A DNA stretch of 44,417 nucleotides from Rubrivivax sp. GTDB taxonomy: Bacteria > Pseudomonadota > Gammaproteobacteria > Burkholderiales > Burkholderiaceae_C. The notes under the pieces were generated by a model. It was not told the origin of the DNA. It did not search any database and saw nothing but the letters and a program-made list of their open reading frames with translations. Location: the NCBI GenBank assembly GCA_016788525.1, contig JAEUPD010000240.1, positions 1-44,417 on the forward strand, written 5' to 3'. A program made the translations under genes and the position numbers. Numbering within the stretch: position 1 is the stretch's first letter; each line of letters begins with the position of its first letter. Below are positions 1-9,500 of this stretch, in pieces.

Positions 1-1
1 G

Positions 2-322
2 CGCATCGTGGGGTACGAACTGGAAGCCAGGCAGGTGTTCTGCCTGCCGCTGTTCAGCGCTCGACCAGGAGCATTCAAGTCCCGCGAGATGAAGGCGCAC
101 AACCTGGACGGCTTCTTCCGGCGGCTGCGCCAGCACCAGCCGGCGTCGATGCCGCGAATCAGCGCGCATCGAATCCGCCACACAACGGCAACCATCCTCG
201 CCAACGCCGTGCCGAACCTCAAGGTGGTTCAGCAGCAGCTTGGGCACACGTCGATATCGACGACTTACGGCTACGTGCACCCGGATCTCAGCGCGATGCG
301 CAACGCTTTGGGCGCCCTGTAG
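2..322 (+). CDS. Tyrosine recombinase/integrase, C-terminal part (5' end outside window)
   Basis: The frame is open from the left edge of the window, so only the C-terminal ~105 residues of the catalytic domain are seen. They carry the HxxR box (HRIRHTTAT) and the LGHTSISTTYGYVHPD segment that holds the second conserved histidine and the nucleophilic tyrosine of phage-type integrases. Such enzymes cut and rejoin DNA at attachment sites through a 3'-phosphotyrosine intermediate. About 210 bases downstream lies a 3' tRNA-Lys fragment, the usual target of this family, so this is probably the integrase of an element lying to the left. The GTG at 8 is probably internal, because the preceding codons are also open. 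Confidence 0.85.
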   Translation, partial: RIVGYELEARQVFCLPLFSARPGAFKSREMKAHNLDGFFRRLRQHQPASMPRISAHRIRHTTATILANAVPNLKVVQQQLGHTSISTTYGYVHPDLSAMRNALGAL

Positions 323-439
323 CCGTCGGCGGCCTCCGCGGCTTGCGGCCCGCTCCGCGTTCACCACCTGCGGTTGGCGCCCGCCGCTGGCGCCCCCTCA
401 TTCGAACGGGGCACCCTGCTCCGCGTTCGTGATCACGCT

Positions 440-469
440 TTGACTGCGTCCAGCCACTGCGGGCACAAT
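440..469 (+). promoter_or_regulatory. Possible sigma-70 promoter reading into the tRNA fragment
   Basis: A -35-like TTGACT (440-445) and a -10-like CACAAT (464-469) are separated by 18 bases, pointing toward the tRNA-Lys fragment at 534-583. It could be a promoter carried by the integrated element next to its attachment site. It could also be chance. Confidence 0.3.
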
Positions 470-533
470 CGCGCCCGTGGGGTATGCAAAGCAGTCTCAG
501 CCGATCTGAACTCTGCGTCCCCGCTGCAATTGA

Positions 534-583
534 ACGGACTCTTAATCCGTTGGTCGCAGGTTCGAATCCTGCAGGGCCCACCA
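534..583 (+). other. 3' half of tRNA-Lys(CUU): attachment-site scar
   Basis: The sequence reads as the 3' half of a tRNA. There is a perfect 5-bp anticodon stem (534-538 with 546-550) around a 7-base loop with anticodon CTT (541-543), a variable loop (551-555), a perfect 5-bp T stem (556-560 with 568-572) with loop TTCGAAT, the 3' acceptor strand AGGGCCC (573-579), a discriminator A and an encoded CCA (581-583). No D arm or matching 5' acceptor strand (GGGCCCT) is found upstream, so it is not a full tRNA gene. Integrases that target tRNA genes leave this kind of duplicate at one end of the insertion. The intact gene should lie to the left, beyond the element. Confidence 0.8.
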
Positions 584-619
584 ACACTTCCTCGGGGTTC
601 GGGAGCTGCAGCCCGCCCT

Positions 620-1804
620 TCACACATCGACCAGGTAGCGCTGCACCAGGCGCACGAACAGGCTCGCCGTGCTCGGCAGGATGCGGTCGTTGAAGTCGTA
701 GCCGGCGTTGTGCACCGGGCAGCCGCCCTGGCCGGGCGCCTCGTCGGTGCCGTTGCCGACGTTGAAGTAGCAGCCGGGCACACGCTGCAGCATCAGGCCG
801 AGATCGTCGCTCGCGGTGCCCGGCGGCCAGTCGGGGATGAGGGCCGCGTCGCCCATCAGCTCGCGCGCCGCCTCGCGCACGAAGGCGGCCGCGCCTTCGT
901 CGTTGACCGTCACCGGGTAGCGCCAGCGGTAGTCCACTTCGGCCGTGGCGCCGTGCACCTGGGCTTGTGCATGCGCCATCGCGGTGATGCGGTCGCGCAG
1001 CATCGCTCGCACGGCTTCGCTGCGCGCACGGACCGTCAAGCGCAGCTCGGCAAACGCGGGGATCACGTTGGGCGCATCGCCCGCGTGGAAGGCGCCCACC
1101 GTCACGATCGCCAGTTCGTTCGGGTGCACTTCGCGCGAGACGATGCTTTGCAGCGCGAGCACGAGATGCGACGCCGCAACGATCGGGTCCACCGCCAGGT
1201 GCGGCTTGGCGCCGTGCCCGCCGCGGCCGACGATCCTGATGATCGCCGTGTCCGAGCTGCTGTAGACCACGCCGGCGCGGATGCCCAGGTGCCCGGCCGG
1301 CGCGCCCGGGGAGTTGTGGAAGGCGAACAGCCGGTCGCAAGGGAAGCGCTCGAAGAGCCCGTCGTCGAGCATCGCCTGCGCGCCACCCAGCCCTTCTTCG
1401 GCCGGCTGGAAGATGACGTTGAGCGTGCCGCTGAAGGCCCGCGTCAGCGCCAGCACGCGCGCCGCCGCAAGCAGCGTGGCGGTGTGGCCGTCGTGCCCGC
1501 AGGCGTGCATGAGGCCCGGGCGCCGGCTGGCGTGCGGCAGACCGCTCAGCTCGGTGATCGGCAGCCCGTCCATGTCCGCGCGCAGGCCGAGGCGGCGTTT
1601 GCCGCGGCCGACCTGGAGCCTTGCGACCACACCGGTGCGGCCCACGCCGCGCGCCACTTCGAAGCCCCAGCGCTCCAGGCGGCTGGCCACCAGCTCGCCG
1701 GTCTGGTGCTCTTCGAAGCCGAGTTCCGGGTGGGCGTGGATCTGGCGGCGCAGCGCCACCATCTCGTCTTGAACCTCTCGGACTTCCTGGAGCACGGTGG
1801 GCAT
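620..1804 (-). CDS. M20D-family amidohydrolase (hippurate/N-acyl-amino-acid hydrolase type)
   Basis: A 394-residue protein matching the usual length of M20D di-metal amidohydrolases. Visible motifs in order: LGLRADMDGLPI near residues 72-83, the metal-binding HACGHDGHT at 100-108, QPAEEG at 134-138 with the catalytic and metal glutamates, HNSPGAPAG from 163, and a C-terminal VHNAGYDFND. Members hydrolyse N-acyl or N-aryl amides of amino acids (hippurate, indole-acetyl amino acids, N-acetyl amino acids) in the cytoplasm. The substrate cannot be read from sequence. The ATG at 1804 gives the normal N-terminus and HPELGFEE follows at residue 25. It is followed on the same strand, with no gene in between, only by the attachment scar. 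Confidence 0.88.
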   Translation of the reverse strand: MPTVLQEVREVQDEMVALRRQIHAHPELGFEEHQTGELVASRLERWGFEVARGVGRTGVVARLQVGRGKRRLGLRADMDGLPITELSGLPHASRRPGLMHACGHDGHTATLLAAARVLALTRAFSGTLNVIFQPAEEGLGGAQAMLDDGLFERFPCDRLFAFHNSPGAPAGHLGIRAGVVYSSSDTAIIRIVGRGGHGAKPHLAVDPIVAASHLVLALQSIVSREVHPNELAIVTVGAFHAGDAPNVIPAFAELRLTVRARSEAVRAMLRDRITAMAHAQAQVHGATAEVDYRWRYPVTVNDEGAAAFVREAARELMGDAALIPDWPPGTASDDLGLMLQRVPGCYFNVGNGTDEAPGQGGCPVHNAGYDFNDRILPSTASLFVRLVQRYLVDV

Positions 1805-1919
1805 GGTCGGCTTGCCTGATCACGGCGGTGAGCCCATGATGCCGCAACAGCCACGGCACGACTCCGAAGGCGGCGCGCGCGCGTCCGAGGGCGCCATCGC
1901 GCCACACCCCCCGCGCAGA

Positions 1920-3278
1920 TCAGCTGTTGGCCGCCGCCTCGCTGCGCACCAGCTGCTCACGCCACACCCAGGCGATGACGCCGGTCATCAGCAACCCGAA
2001 GACCCCATACACGGCCACCAGCCCGGCAAAGCCGATCGCCGGAATCAGCGCCCCGGCCAGCAGCAGGCCGATCGGCAGCGTGTAGACGGCCAGCATGCGC
2101 GCGCCCATCACGCGCCCGCGCAAGCGAAGTTCGCTGTGGCGCATCAACATGATCGACAGGCTGACCATGCTCACGCTCTGGCTCAGGCCCGTTGCCACCA
2201 GCAGCGCAAATGCCACGGGCACGCTCACCGGCAGCGCCAGGCCGAGCAGGCACAGGTACCACAGTGCGCAGGTCACGAGCATCGTGCGCGCCGGCGGCAG
2301 CCGCGCGCCGAAGGCGCCAAGGCCGATCGAGCCCACCAGTGCGCCGGCGGCATAGCTGGCCACCAGCCAGCCCAGGCCCTGCTGGTCGAGGAGGAAGACG
2401 TCGCGCGCGATGTAGGGCATCAGCCCGTTGGTGAACGGAAAGGCACACAGGTTCACCAACGCCGCCAGCACCATGCCCGCACGCAACAGCGGCGTGCGCC
2501 AGACATGCTGCAGGCCTTCCTTCAAATCGCGCCAGTGCGAGGCGATGCCGGCGCCTTGCGGCGCTGCCGCGGCCGCGGCTTCGCCCGCGCCTCGGCCCCC
2601 TTCCGGTGTTTCCTGTGCTTCTTGTGCCGCTCGGCTGCCAGGCGCGCCGCCCGAGCGCGCCGTCAGCAGCGCGCCCACCACGTAGAGCACCGTGATGGCC
2701 ACGTAGGCGCCGACGAGACCGAGGCTGGCCACGAAGCCGGCACCGGCCAGCGCACCCCCGATCCGCGCCGAGTCGCCCGTGGTGCGCGTGACGCCCATCG
2801 CCGCCACCAGATGGGCCGGCGGCACCGCGGCGCTCACCAGCGCCGTGCGCATGCCCACGTCGCTGGGCTTGATCAAGCCGGCGACAAAGGCCACCGCGAG
2901 AACGATCGAAGGCTGGAGCTGGCCCGCCAGCGCCAGCCCGAGGATCACACCGGCCAGCAGCGCGTAGGCCAGGCGCATCGCGCCGAGCACGCGGCGCAGG
3001 CCGACCCGGTCACCCAGCGTGCCCATCAGGGGCGCGATCCAGCTGCCGACATACAGCAGCGCACCGAACAGCGCCAGCGCCGCCACCGAATTCGACTCCA
3101 CCAGCACGTACCAACCCAGGATCAGCATCTCCATCTCCTGGGCCCAGGCGGTGATCAGATCGGCGGGCCACTGGTAGCGGAAGCTGCGCGTGCGAAACGG
3201 CGCCAGCGCGGGCCAGCGGGTTTCGGCAGCATCGTCCAGGTCTGCAGCGGACCGCTGGGGCTCCCTCGGCACGCTCAC
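1920..3278 (-). CDS. MFS transporter
   Basis: A 452-residue hydrophobic protein with the layout of a 12-helix major facilitator. The N-terminal half has the loop 2-3 signature as GTLGDRVGLRR, a central cytoplasmic linker rich in Ala, Gly and Glu (about residues 205-240) separates the halves, and a second set of helices follows. It most resembles the MFS_3 group of small-molecule exporters. The start is taken as a GTG at 3278 inside a tandem TGAGGGGG repeat that also supplies a strong purine-rich ribosome site. The stop of the P450 gene lies only 20 bases upstream, so the two are probably co-transcribed and the transporter may export a P450 product or substrate. The substrate is unknown. Confidence 0.82.
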   Translation of the reverse strand: MSVPREPQRSAADLDDAAETRWPALAPFRTRSFRYQWPADLITAWAQEMEMLILGWYVLVESNSVAALALFGALLYVGSWIAPLMGTLGDRVGLRRVLGAMRLAYALLAGVILGLALAGQLQPSIVLAVAFVAGLIKPSDVGMRTALVSAAVPPAHLVAAMGVTRTTGDSARIGGALAGAGFVASLGLVGAYVAITVLYVVGALLTARSGGAPGSRAAQEAQETPEGGRGAGEAAAAAAPQGAGIASHWRDLKEGLQHVWRTPLLRAGMVLAALVNLCAFPFTNGLMPYIARDVFLLDQQGLGWLVASYAAGALVGSIGLGAFGARLPPARTMLVTCALWYLCLLGLALPVSVPVAFALLVATGLSQSVSMVSLSIMLMRHSELRLRGRVMGARMLAVYTLPIGLLLAGALIPAIGFAGLVAVYGVFGLLMTGVIAWVWREQLVRSEAAANS

Positions 3279-3298
3279 CCCCTCACCCCCTCACCCCC
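3275..3298. repeat. Three tandem 8-bp units at the P450-MFS junction
   Basis: TCACCCCC is repeated three times and runs directly into the P450 stop codon. On the coding strand it reads TGAGGGGG, so each unit offers a Shine-Dalgarno-like tract, and the first unit also contains the GTG start of the transporter. Confidence 0.8.
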
Positions 3299-4513
3299 TC
3301 AGCCCCAGCACACCGGCACCGCCAGCGGCCCGCGGAACGCCCAGCCGCCGAAGCGCACCTCGGCCCCGGGGGCCAGGCGCAGGCCCGGCAGCCGCTCGAA
3401 CAGCGCCGGCAGCGCCACCTCGGCGATCAGGCTCTTCGAGGCGGCCGCGCCGGCGCAGTAGTGCGGCCCGGCGCCGAAGGCGATGTGGGCGCCGGCCGTC
3501 GTGCGCCCGAGGTCGAAGCGCTCGGGCTCGGCGAAGAACGCCTCGTCGCGATTGGCCGAGCCGAACATGAAGAACACGCGGTCTTCGGGCTCCAGAGTCA
3601 CGCCGTCGACGGTGTAGCGCTGCGCCACGCGGCGCGGGCTCATGCCGATGGGCGAGATCCAGCGCAGGTACTCGTCGAACACGCGGCGCCAGGGCACCGC
3701 GCCGCTGCGCACCCGTGCCAGTTGCTCTGGATGCGCCAGCAGCGCCCAGGCGGCGCCGGCGATGGCATCGCGCGGTTCGTTCTGCCCGCCGCTGATGCTG
3801 AGCTTGATGTTGGCGCGCACGCTGGCCTCTGGCAGCCCGGCACGTTGCATCGTCGCGAGCAGGCTCTGATCGGGCTCGCGCACCTCGGGATCGCGCACCT
3901 CGGGATCGCGCTTCTCGGGCCCGTGCATCAGCACCGGCCAGCGTTCGCTGATGCACGCATCGATGCCGGCCGTGGCGGCATGGCAGCGCGCCTCGATCGC
4001 CGGGTCGCCGCCGTAGTTGGCGATGCCGTCGATCATCGCCTGCGACCAGGCGTCCATGTCCTGCCAGCGCATGTGGGTCAGGCCCGTGAGCGCGCGCAGG
4101 GCGTGGGCCGCCAACGGCATCGCGTAGTCGCTCACCAGGTCGGCCTGCCGCCTGGGCGCCAGCGCGTCGAGCAGGCGCGTCGCATCGGCGCGGAAGATCG
4201 GCTCCCAGTGCGCGCGCACCGGCTGCGGCCCCAGCGCAGCCAGCATCAGCTTGCGCTCGGCGAGGTGTTCGGCGCCGTCCTTGCGCATCATGTTGTGGCC
4301 CATCAGCCGGTTCATCAGGCCCTGCGGCTGGTGCGAGCTGAAGACCTCGATCCGCTTCTCCAACTCGACGATGTGCTCGCGCCTTGTGAACAGCGTGGCG
4401 CCGAGTTGCGGCACGTAGGCGACGGGGTGCTCGCGCCGCATCACCGCCAGCGCCGGGTACGGGTCGTGCCAGAAGGCGGTGGGGTCGATGTCGACGATCG
4501 GCGCGTTGCTCAT
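3299..4513 (-). CDS. Cytochrome P450
   Basis: A 404-residue soluble bacterial P450, a heme monooxygenase. The K-helix ExxR is E281-Y-L-R284, and the heme-ligand loop is FGAGPHYCAG with Cys353. The I-helix reads SGGQNEPRD (241-249) instead of the usual AGxDT or AGxET. This places Asn/Glu-Pro where the acid-alcohol pair for oxygen activation normally sits, a variant known in some bacterial P450 groups. Residues 202-213 hold a short internal duplication (RDPEV twice) from a 15-bp tandem repeat near 3877-3910. The start is the ATG at 4513; the much longer open frame upstream is only antisense to the secretion gene. No ferredoxin or reductase gene is nearby. The following MFS gene is probably in the same operon. 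Confidence 0.9.
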   Translation of the reverse strand: MSNAPIVDIDPTAFWHDPYPALAVMRREHPVAYVPQLGATLFTRREHIVELEKRIEVFSSHQPQGLMNRLMGHNMMRKDGAEHLAERKLMLAALGPQPVRAHWEPIFRADATRLLDALAPRRQADLVSDYAMPLAAHALRALTGLTHMRWQDMDAWSQAMIDGIANYGGDPAIEARCHAATAGIDACISERWPVLMHGPEKRDPEVRDPEVREPDQSLLATMQRAGLPEASVRANIKLSISGGQNEPRDAIAGAAWALLAHPEQLARVRSGAVPWRRVFDEYLRWISPIGMSPRRVAQRYTVDGVTLEPEDRVFFMFGSANRDEAFFAEPERFDLGRTTAGAHIAFGAGPHYCAGAAASKSLIAEVALPALFERLPGLRLAPGAEVRFGGWAFRGPLAVPVCWG

Positions 4514-4699
4514 GGGTAGGCCCGTGTCGCAGGCGGGCGCGGGCGAGCATAAGGCGGCGCCAGGGGCCAGGAGGCCGCAGCCAAGCGAGCGGCGCGCAGC
4601 GGGCGGGCCCTGTGATAGCCTCGGCCGCCCTGTTTGGGGCGTCGCGAGCGGCACATGGCGCATACGGCACGCATTGCACGTACGGCACGCACGAAGCGC

Positions 4700-6427
4700 A
4701 TGGCAGGCTTGGCACGCATGGCGTGGATGCGTGCCCTGATGCTGCCGCGCCTGCTTCCCACCCTCGCGGCCGCCACCGCAGCCGGCGCCCTTGTGGCCGC
4801 CGCCGCGCCGCCCGCCCGCGCGCAGGCCCCCGGCACACAGCCCGGCCAGATCGAGCGCCAGTTCCAGCAGCCGCCGCAGCCGCGCGCACTGCCGGGCCAG
4901 TTCCAGATTCCGATGCCCTCGCTCACGCCACCGGCAGGCAGCGAAGGCATCCGCTTCCGCTTGCGCGGCATCTCGCTGGACGGCATGACGCTGTACCCGG
5001 CCGACTCGTGGCCGGCCGACTACCAGGGGCTGTTCGGCCGCGAGGTCTCGCTGGCCGACATCTACGCCTTCGCCAACGCGCTGACCACGCGCTACCGCAA
5101 CGACGGCTACATCCTCTCGCAGGTCATCGTGCCGGCGCAGACGGTGGAGCAGGGCTACGTGCGGCTGCAGGCGGTGGAGGGCTACCTGGCGGAGGTGCGC
5201 TTCGAAGGCAGTGCCCCGAGCGCGCTGATGAAGGCGCAGGCCGAGGCGCTGCGGGCCCAGCGCCCGCTGCGCGCCGAGACGCTGGAGCGCGCCCTGCTGC
5301 TGATGAACGACCAGCCCGGCACCTTCGCGCGTGCGGTGCTGATGGCCTCGGCGACGCCGGGCGCCTCCGACCTCGTCGTGCAGAGTTCCGCGCAGGCGGT
5401 GACGGCCGGGCTGAGCCTGGACAACCGCGGCGGCCGTGCGCTCGGCCCGCTGCGCGCCACGCTCGACGTGGAACAGCGCGGCCTGCTCGGCTGGGGCGAC
5501 CGCACCGGGCTGCGCGCAGTGGCTGCCGAGAAGGGCGAGCTGAAGTACTTCGCCTTCAACCACGAGCAGGCGGTGGGCCATGACGGCACGCGCGCCGGGC
5601 TCAGCCTCGGCCGCGTGCGCTCCAGGCCCGACACGGGCACCAGCTTCATCCCGCTGGACCTGGAGACTTCGTCCGATTCGGCAGCGCTCACCCTCAGCCA
5701 CCCGTTCCTGCGCGGCCGCCACGAGAACCGCAGCGCGCGCGTGAGCCTCACCGCGCACAACGGCCACACCAACCTGTTCGGCGTGCGCGACACCGAAGAC
5801 CGCATCCGCGCGCTGCGCGTGGGCCTGGGCTGGGACCTGGCCGACGCGGCACGCGGCATCAACCTCGTCGACATCGAGCTCGCGCGCGGCTTCGAAGGCG
5901 CGGGCTCGTCGCGCGCCGGCGACCCGCTGCTCTCGCGCGCCAACGGCAAGCCGGCGTTCACCAAGCTCGGCCTGTATGCCGCGCGCCTGCAGGGACTCAC
6001 GCCGCAATGGTCACTGCTGGCGGCGCTGAGCGCGCAGGTTGCGCTGGACGACCTGCTGGCACCCGAACTGTTCAGCTTCGGCGGCGAGCAGTTCGGCCGC
6101 GGCTACGACCCTTCGGAACTGGTCGGCGACCACGGCGCAGCGCTCAAGGTCGAGGTGCGCTGGTCGTTCGCCGGGGGCGGCAGCGGCAGCAACTGGCTCG
6201 GCGGCGCCACGCTCTACGGCTTCTACGACGCCGGCCAGGTGCGGCAGCGCTCGCCGGGTGGGCTGGCCGCGCAACAGTCGGCGTCGTCGGCGGGCCTCGG
6301 GGTGCGCTTCGAGCTGCAGCGCTGGCTGAGCGGCTACCTCGAAGCGGCCAAGCCGCTGTCGCGCGTTGTCGCCGCCGAAGGCAACCGCGACCCCCGCGGC
6401 TACGCGGGTCTGTCGTTGCGCTACTGA
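4700..6427 (+). CDS. TpsB outer-membrane transporter (ShlB/FhaC/HecB family)
   Basis: 575 residues from the chosen ATG, the normal TpsB size. There is a signal peptide ending near PARAQA, a proline/glutamine-rich linker, a POTRA region beginning around IRFRLRGISLDG, and a 16-strand barrel domain ending in the aromatic C-terminus GLSLRY. The loop-6 signature appears as FGRGYD (Arg467). The family secretes a partner TpsA protein across the outer membrane, and the POTRA domains bind the TpsA N-terminus. The TpsA gene follows at 6532. An in-frame ATG at 4655 would add 15 residues of low-complexity basic sequence; 4700 was preferred because it gives a more usual signal-peptide length. It is transcribed divergently from the P450 gene. 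Confidence 0.88.
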   Translation: MAGLARMAWMRALMLPRLLPTLAAATAAGALVAAAAPPARAQAPGTQPGQIERQFQQPPQPRALPGQFQIPMPSLTPPAGSEGIRFRLRGISLDGMTLYPADSWPADYQGLFGREVSLADIYAFANALTTRYRNDGYILSQVIVPAQTVEQGYVRLQAVEGYLAEVRFEGSAPSALMKAQAEALRAQRPLRAETLERALLLMNDQPGTFARAVLMASATPGASDLVVQSSAQAVTAGLSLDNRGGRALGPLRATLDVEQRGLLGWGDRTGLRAVAAEKGELKYFAFNHEQAVGHDGTRAGLSLGRVRSRPDTGTSFIPLDLETSSDSAALTLSHPFLRGRHENRSARVSLTAHNGHTNLFGVRDTEDRIRALRVGLGWDLADAARGINLVDIELARGFEGAGSSRAGDPLLSRANGKPAFTKLGLYAARLQGLTPQWSLLAALSAQVALDDLLAPELFSFGGEQFGRGYDPSELVGDHGAALKVEVRWSFAGGGSGSNWLGGATLYGFYDAGQVRQRSPGGLAAQQSASSAGLGVRFELQRWLSGYLEAAKPLSRVVAAEGNRDPRGYAGLSLRY

Positions 6428-6495
6428 AGGCGCTTCGGCGCACACTTGCCTCCACGGTCGCAGTCCACGGCCCGCCGGTTCCGCCTCGCCAAACG

Positions 6496-6519
6496 CCAGC
6501 GCCAGCGCCAGCGCCAGCC
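6496..6519 (+). repeat. Hexanucleotide repeat just upstream of the tpsA ribosome site
   Basis: GCCAGC is repeated four times without interruption, immediately 5' of the GGGAGA ribosome-binding site of the TpsA gene. It lies in the gap between the tpsB stop and the tpsA start. A change in copy number would alter leader length but no reading frame. Confidence 0.7.
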
Positions 6520-6531
6520 AGGGAGATCCTC

Positions 6532-9500
6532 ATGACCATGCCGTCACCGCCTCGCCATCCCGCCCGCCGCGCTTCCTGTGGCGAGCACGACCTGCGCTGG
6601 GGCGTCTCGGGCCGCATGCAGCGCTGCGCGCCACCCCGCCTCACGCTGCTGGCCGCGGCGCTGGCCGCCGGCGGCTTGCTGAGCGCGCCGGCGCAGGCCG
6701 CGCCCGAAGGCGGCACCGTGCGCGCCGGCAGCGCCACCATCACGCAAGGCGGCGCGCCCCTGGCCACGCAGACCCGCATCGACCAGAGCAGCCAGCGGGC
6801 CGTCATCGACTGGCGCAGCTTCAACGTCGGCGCCGGCGAACAGGTGCTGTTCGTGCAGCCCTCGGCCGGCAGCGCCACGCTGAACCGCGTCACCGGCGAG
6901 CAGCTCAGCACGATCCACGGCCGCATCAGCGCCAACGGCCAGGTCTTCCTCGTCAACCCCAACGGCGTCGTGCTCGGCGGCGGCGCGCAGGTCAACGTCG
7001 GTTCGTTCGTCGCCAGCACCGCCAACGTCGGCAATGCCGACTTCATGGCCGGGCGGCTGGAGTTCCGCCAGCCCGGCGCGCCCGGCGCCGGCATCGTCAA
7101 CCGTGGCCACATCACCGCCGCCGAGGGCGGCCTGGTGGCGCTGGTGGCGCCGCACGTGCGCAACGACGGCGTCATCCAGGCGCGCCTGGGCCGCGTGGTG
7201 CTGGGGGCCGGCGACACGTTTGCACTCGACCTGCACGGCGACGGCCTGATCTCGCTGGCCGTCGGCGCAGCGCAGGCGCGCCAGCTCGTCGATGCCGAAG
7301 GCCGCCCGGTCACCGCGCTGATCCAGCACACCGGCCGCATCGAAGCCGACGGCGGCCAGGTGGTGCTGATGAGCGCGGCCACCGCCAAGGCCGCACTCGA
7401 CCAGGTGATCAACCTGTCGGGCACGGTGCGTGCCGACACCGTGCAGCAGCAAGGCGGCCGCATCGTACTGGCCGCCAGCGGCGGCGGCGCCACGGTGAGC
7501 GGCGAGCTGAGCGCGCAAGGCCAGGGCACGGGTGAAGCCGGCGGCCGCATCGAGGCGCTGGGCGAGCGTGTGCACCTGGCAACCGGGGCCGCGCTCGACG
7601 CCAGCGGCCACGCCGGCGGCGGCACCGTGCACGTCGGCGGGGCCTGGCAAGGCGGCGGTACCACGCCGCGCGCCGCCACCACCACCGTCGACGCCGGCAC
7701 GCGCATCGCCGCCGATGCCCGCCACCAAGGCCACGGCGGCGAGGTGGTGGTGTGGGCCGACGGCACCACCACCTACGCCGGCCACATCAGCGCGCGCGGC
7801 GGTGCCGCCGGCGGCGACGGCGGCCGTGTCGAGGTCTCCGGCAAACGCACGCTCGAGTTCGCCGGCACCGTGGACGCCGGCGCGGCCGCCGGTGCCGCCG
7901 GTTCGCTGCTGCTCGACCCGGCGACGATGGACATCGGCATCGCCGAGGCGAGCCTCATCAACCGCGTGCTGCGCACCGGCACCAGCACCACCGTGAGCGC
8001 CGATGTCGACATCAACGTCGGCGCCGCCATCGACGGCCGCGGGCGCCTGGCCGGCGGCGGCCTCACGCTCAACGCCGGGCGCGACATCAACCTCCACGAG
8101 TTCATCGTCACCGCCAATGGCGCGGTGACCCTGAACGCGACCACCGGCACCGTGCGCCTGGCGGCCGGCCGCGGCGTCTTCACCGGCAACGCGCCGATCG
8201 CGGTGCGCACCGGCGGCGACCTGGCCGCCGGCCCCTACGTCACCTCGGGCGCGCTCGGCCTCGTTTCCACCGGCGGCCGCGTCAGCCTGGACGCGCCGCT
8301 GGACGGCACGCAGGGTGCAGTCACCATCACCGCGGCCGGCGACGTGCGCATCAACCAGCCGGTGGTCAACCTGCGCAACGGCAGCGCCTTCACCGTCAGC
8401 GCCGGCGGCGACGTGATCGTCAACGCGCAGGTCGACGGCCGCGGCGGCGCCGGCGGCGGCGCCGTCAACCTCACCGCCGGCGGCAGCGTACGCATCGACG
8501 AGTCGGTGGTCACGCAGCTGGCCGACCTTCGCGTGCGGGCCATCGCCGGCACCATCGCCACCGCCGCAGGGCGCGGGCTGTTCTCGGTGGGCGGCGCCGG
8601 CACGCCGGGCGGCATCATCGACCTCAGCGCCGGCAGCGACTTCACCACCGGCCTGGTCAGCACCACCGGCGCGCTGAACCTCACTTCGGTCAATGGCGCG
8701 CTCACCCTCGGCGAAGGCATCGACGCCACGGTGGGTGCGGCCACGCTGCGCGCCGGCACCGACGTGAACATCGACTCGCCGGTGCTGAACCTGCGCAACG
8801 GCTCGCCGTTGTCGGTGGTGGCCGGCCGCGACATCCACGTGCGCGCGCCCGTCGACGGCCGCGCGGCCAGCGGCGGTGCCGCCGGCGGCACCGCCACGCT
8901 GACGGCCGCACGCGACATCAACCTCACCGACTCGGTCGTCACGCGCAACGGCGCCATCGCGCTCACTGCCACCGCCGGCACCGTGACGCAGGGCGCCTTG
9001 GCCCAGCTGCGCAGCGGCACGGCGCCCATTGCCGTCACGACCGGGGGCAACCTCGCCACCGGCAGCTACGTGACTACCGGCGCGCTGGATCTGCGCTCCA
9101 CCACCGGCTCGATCTCGATCGCCGAGCCGGTGTACGACTCGGTGGGCGCCACCACGATCACCGCAGCCGCCGACGTGGTGGTGCAGCCCGGCATGCGCAT
9201 CGAAAACGTGCGCACCGGCGCGCCGCTTGCCATCACCGCCGGCCGCGACATCCTCGTCAACGAGCAGATCGGCCAGGACCGCGACGCCACCACGCTCACC
9301 GGCCCCATCACGCTGACCGCGGCGCGCAACGTCGCGGTGAATGCCGACGTGGTGACGCGCGACGCGCCGCTCACCGTCACCGCCACCAACGGCACCGTGA
9401 CCATGGCGCCGCAGGTGGCCGGCGCACCGCAGCTGCGCGCCGGCAGCGGCACGCTCAGCGTCACCGCCGGCGCCGACCTGTACTTCGGCAGCCCCACCGC

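Noticed and set aside
480-583. A complete tRNA-Lys gene
   Set aside because: The D arm and the 5' acceptor strand are absent; upstream bases cannot pair with AGGGCCC.
3299-6007. A 902-codon minus-strand frame that would extend the P450 by ~500 residues
   Set aside because: The extension is antisense to the TpsB gene. The P450 family start is at 4513.
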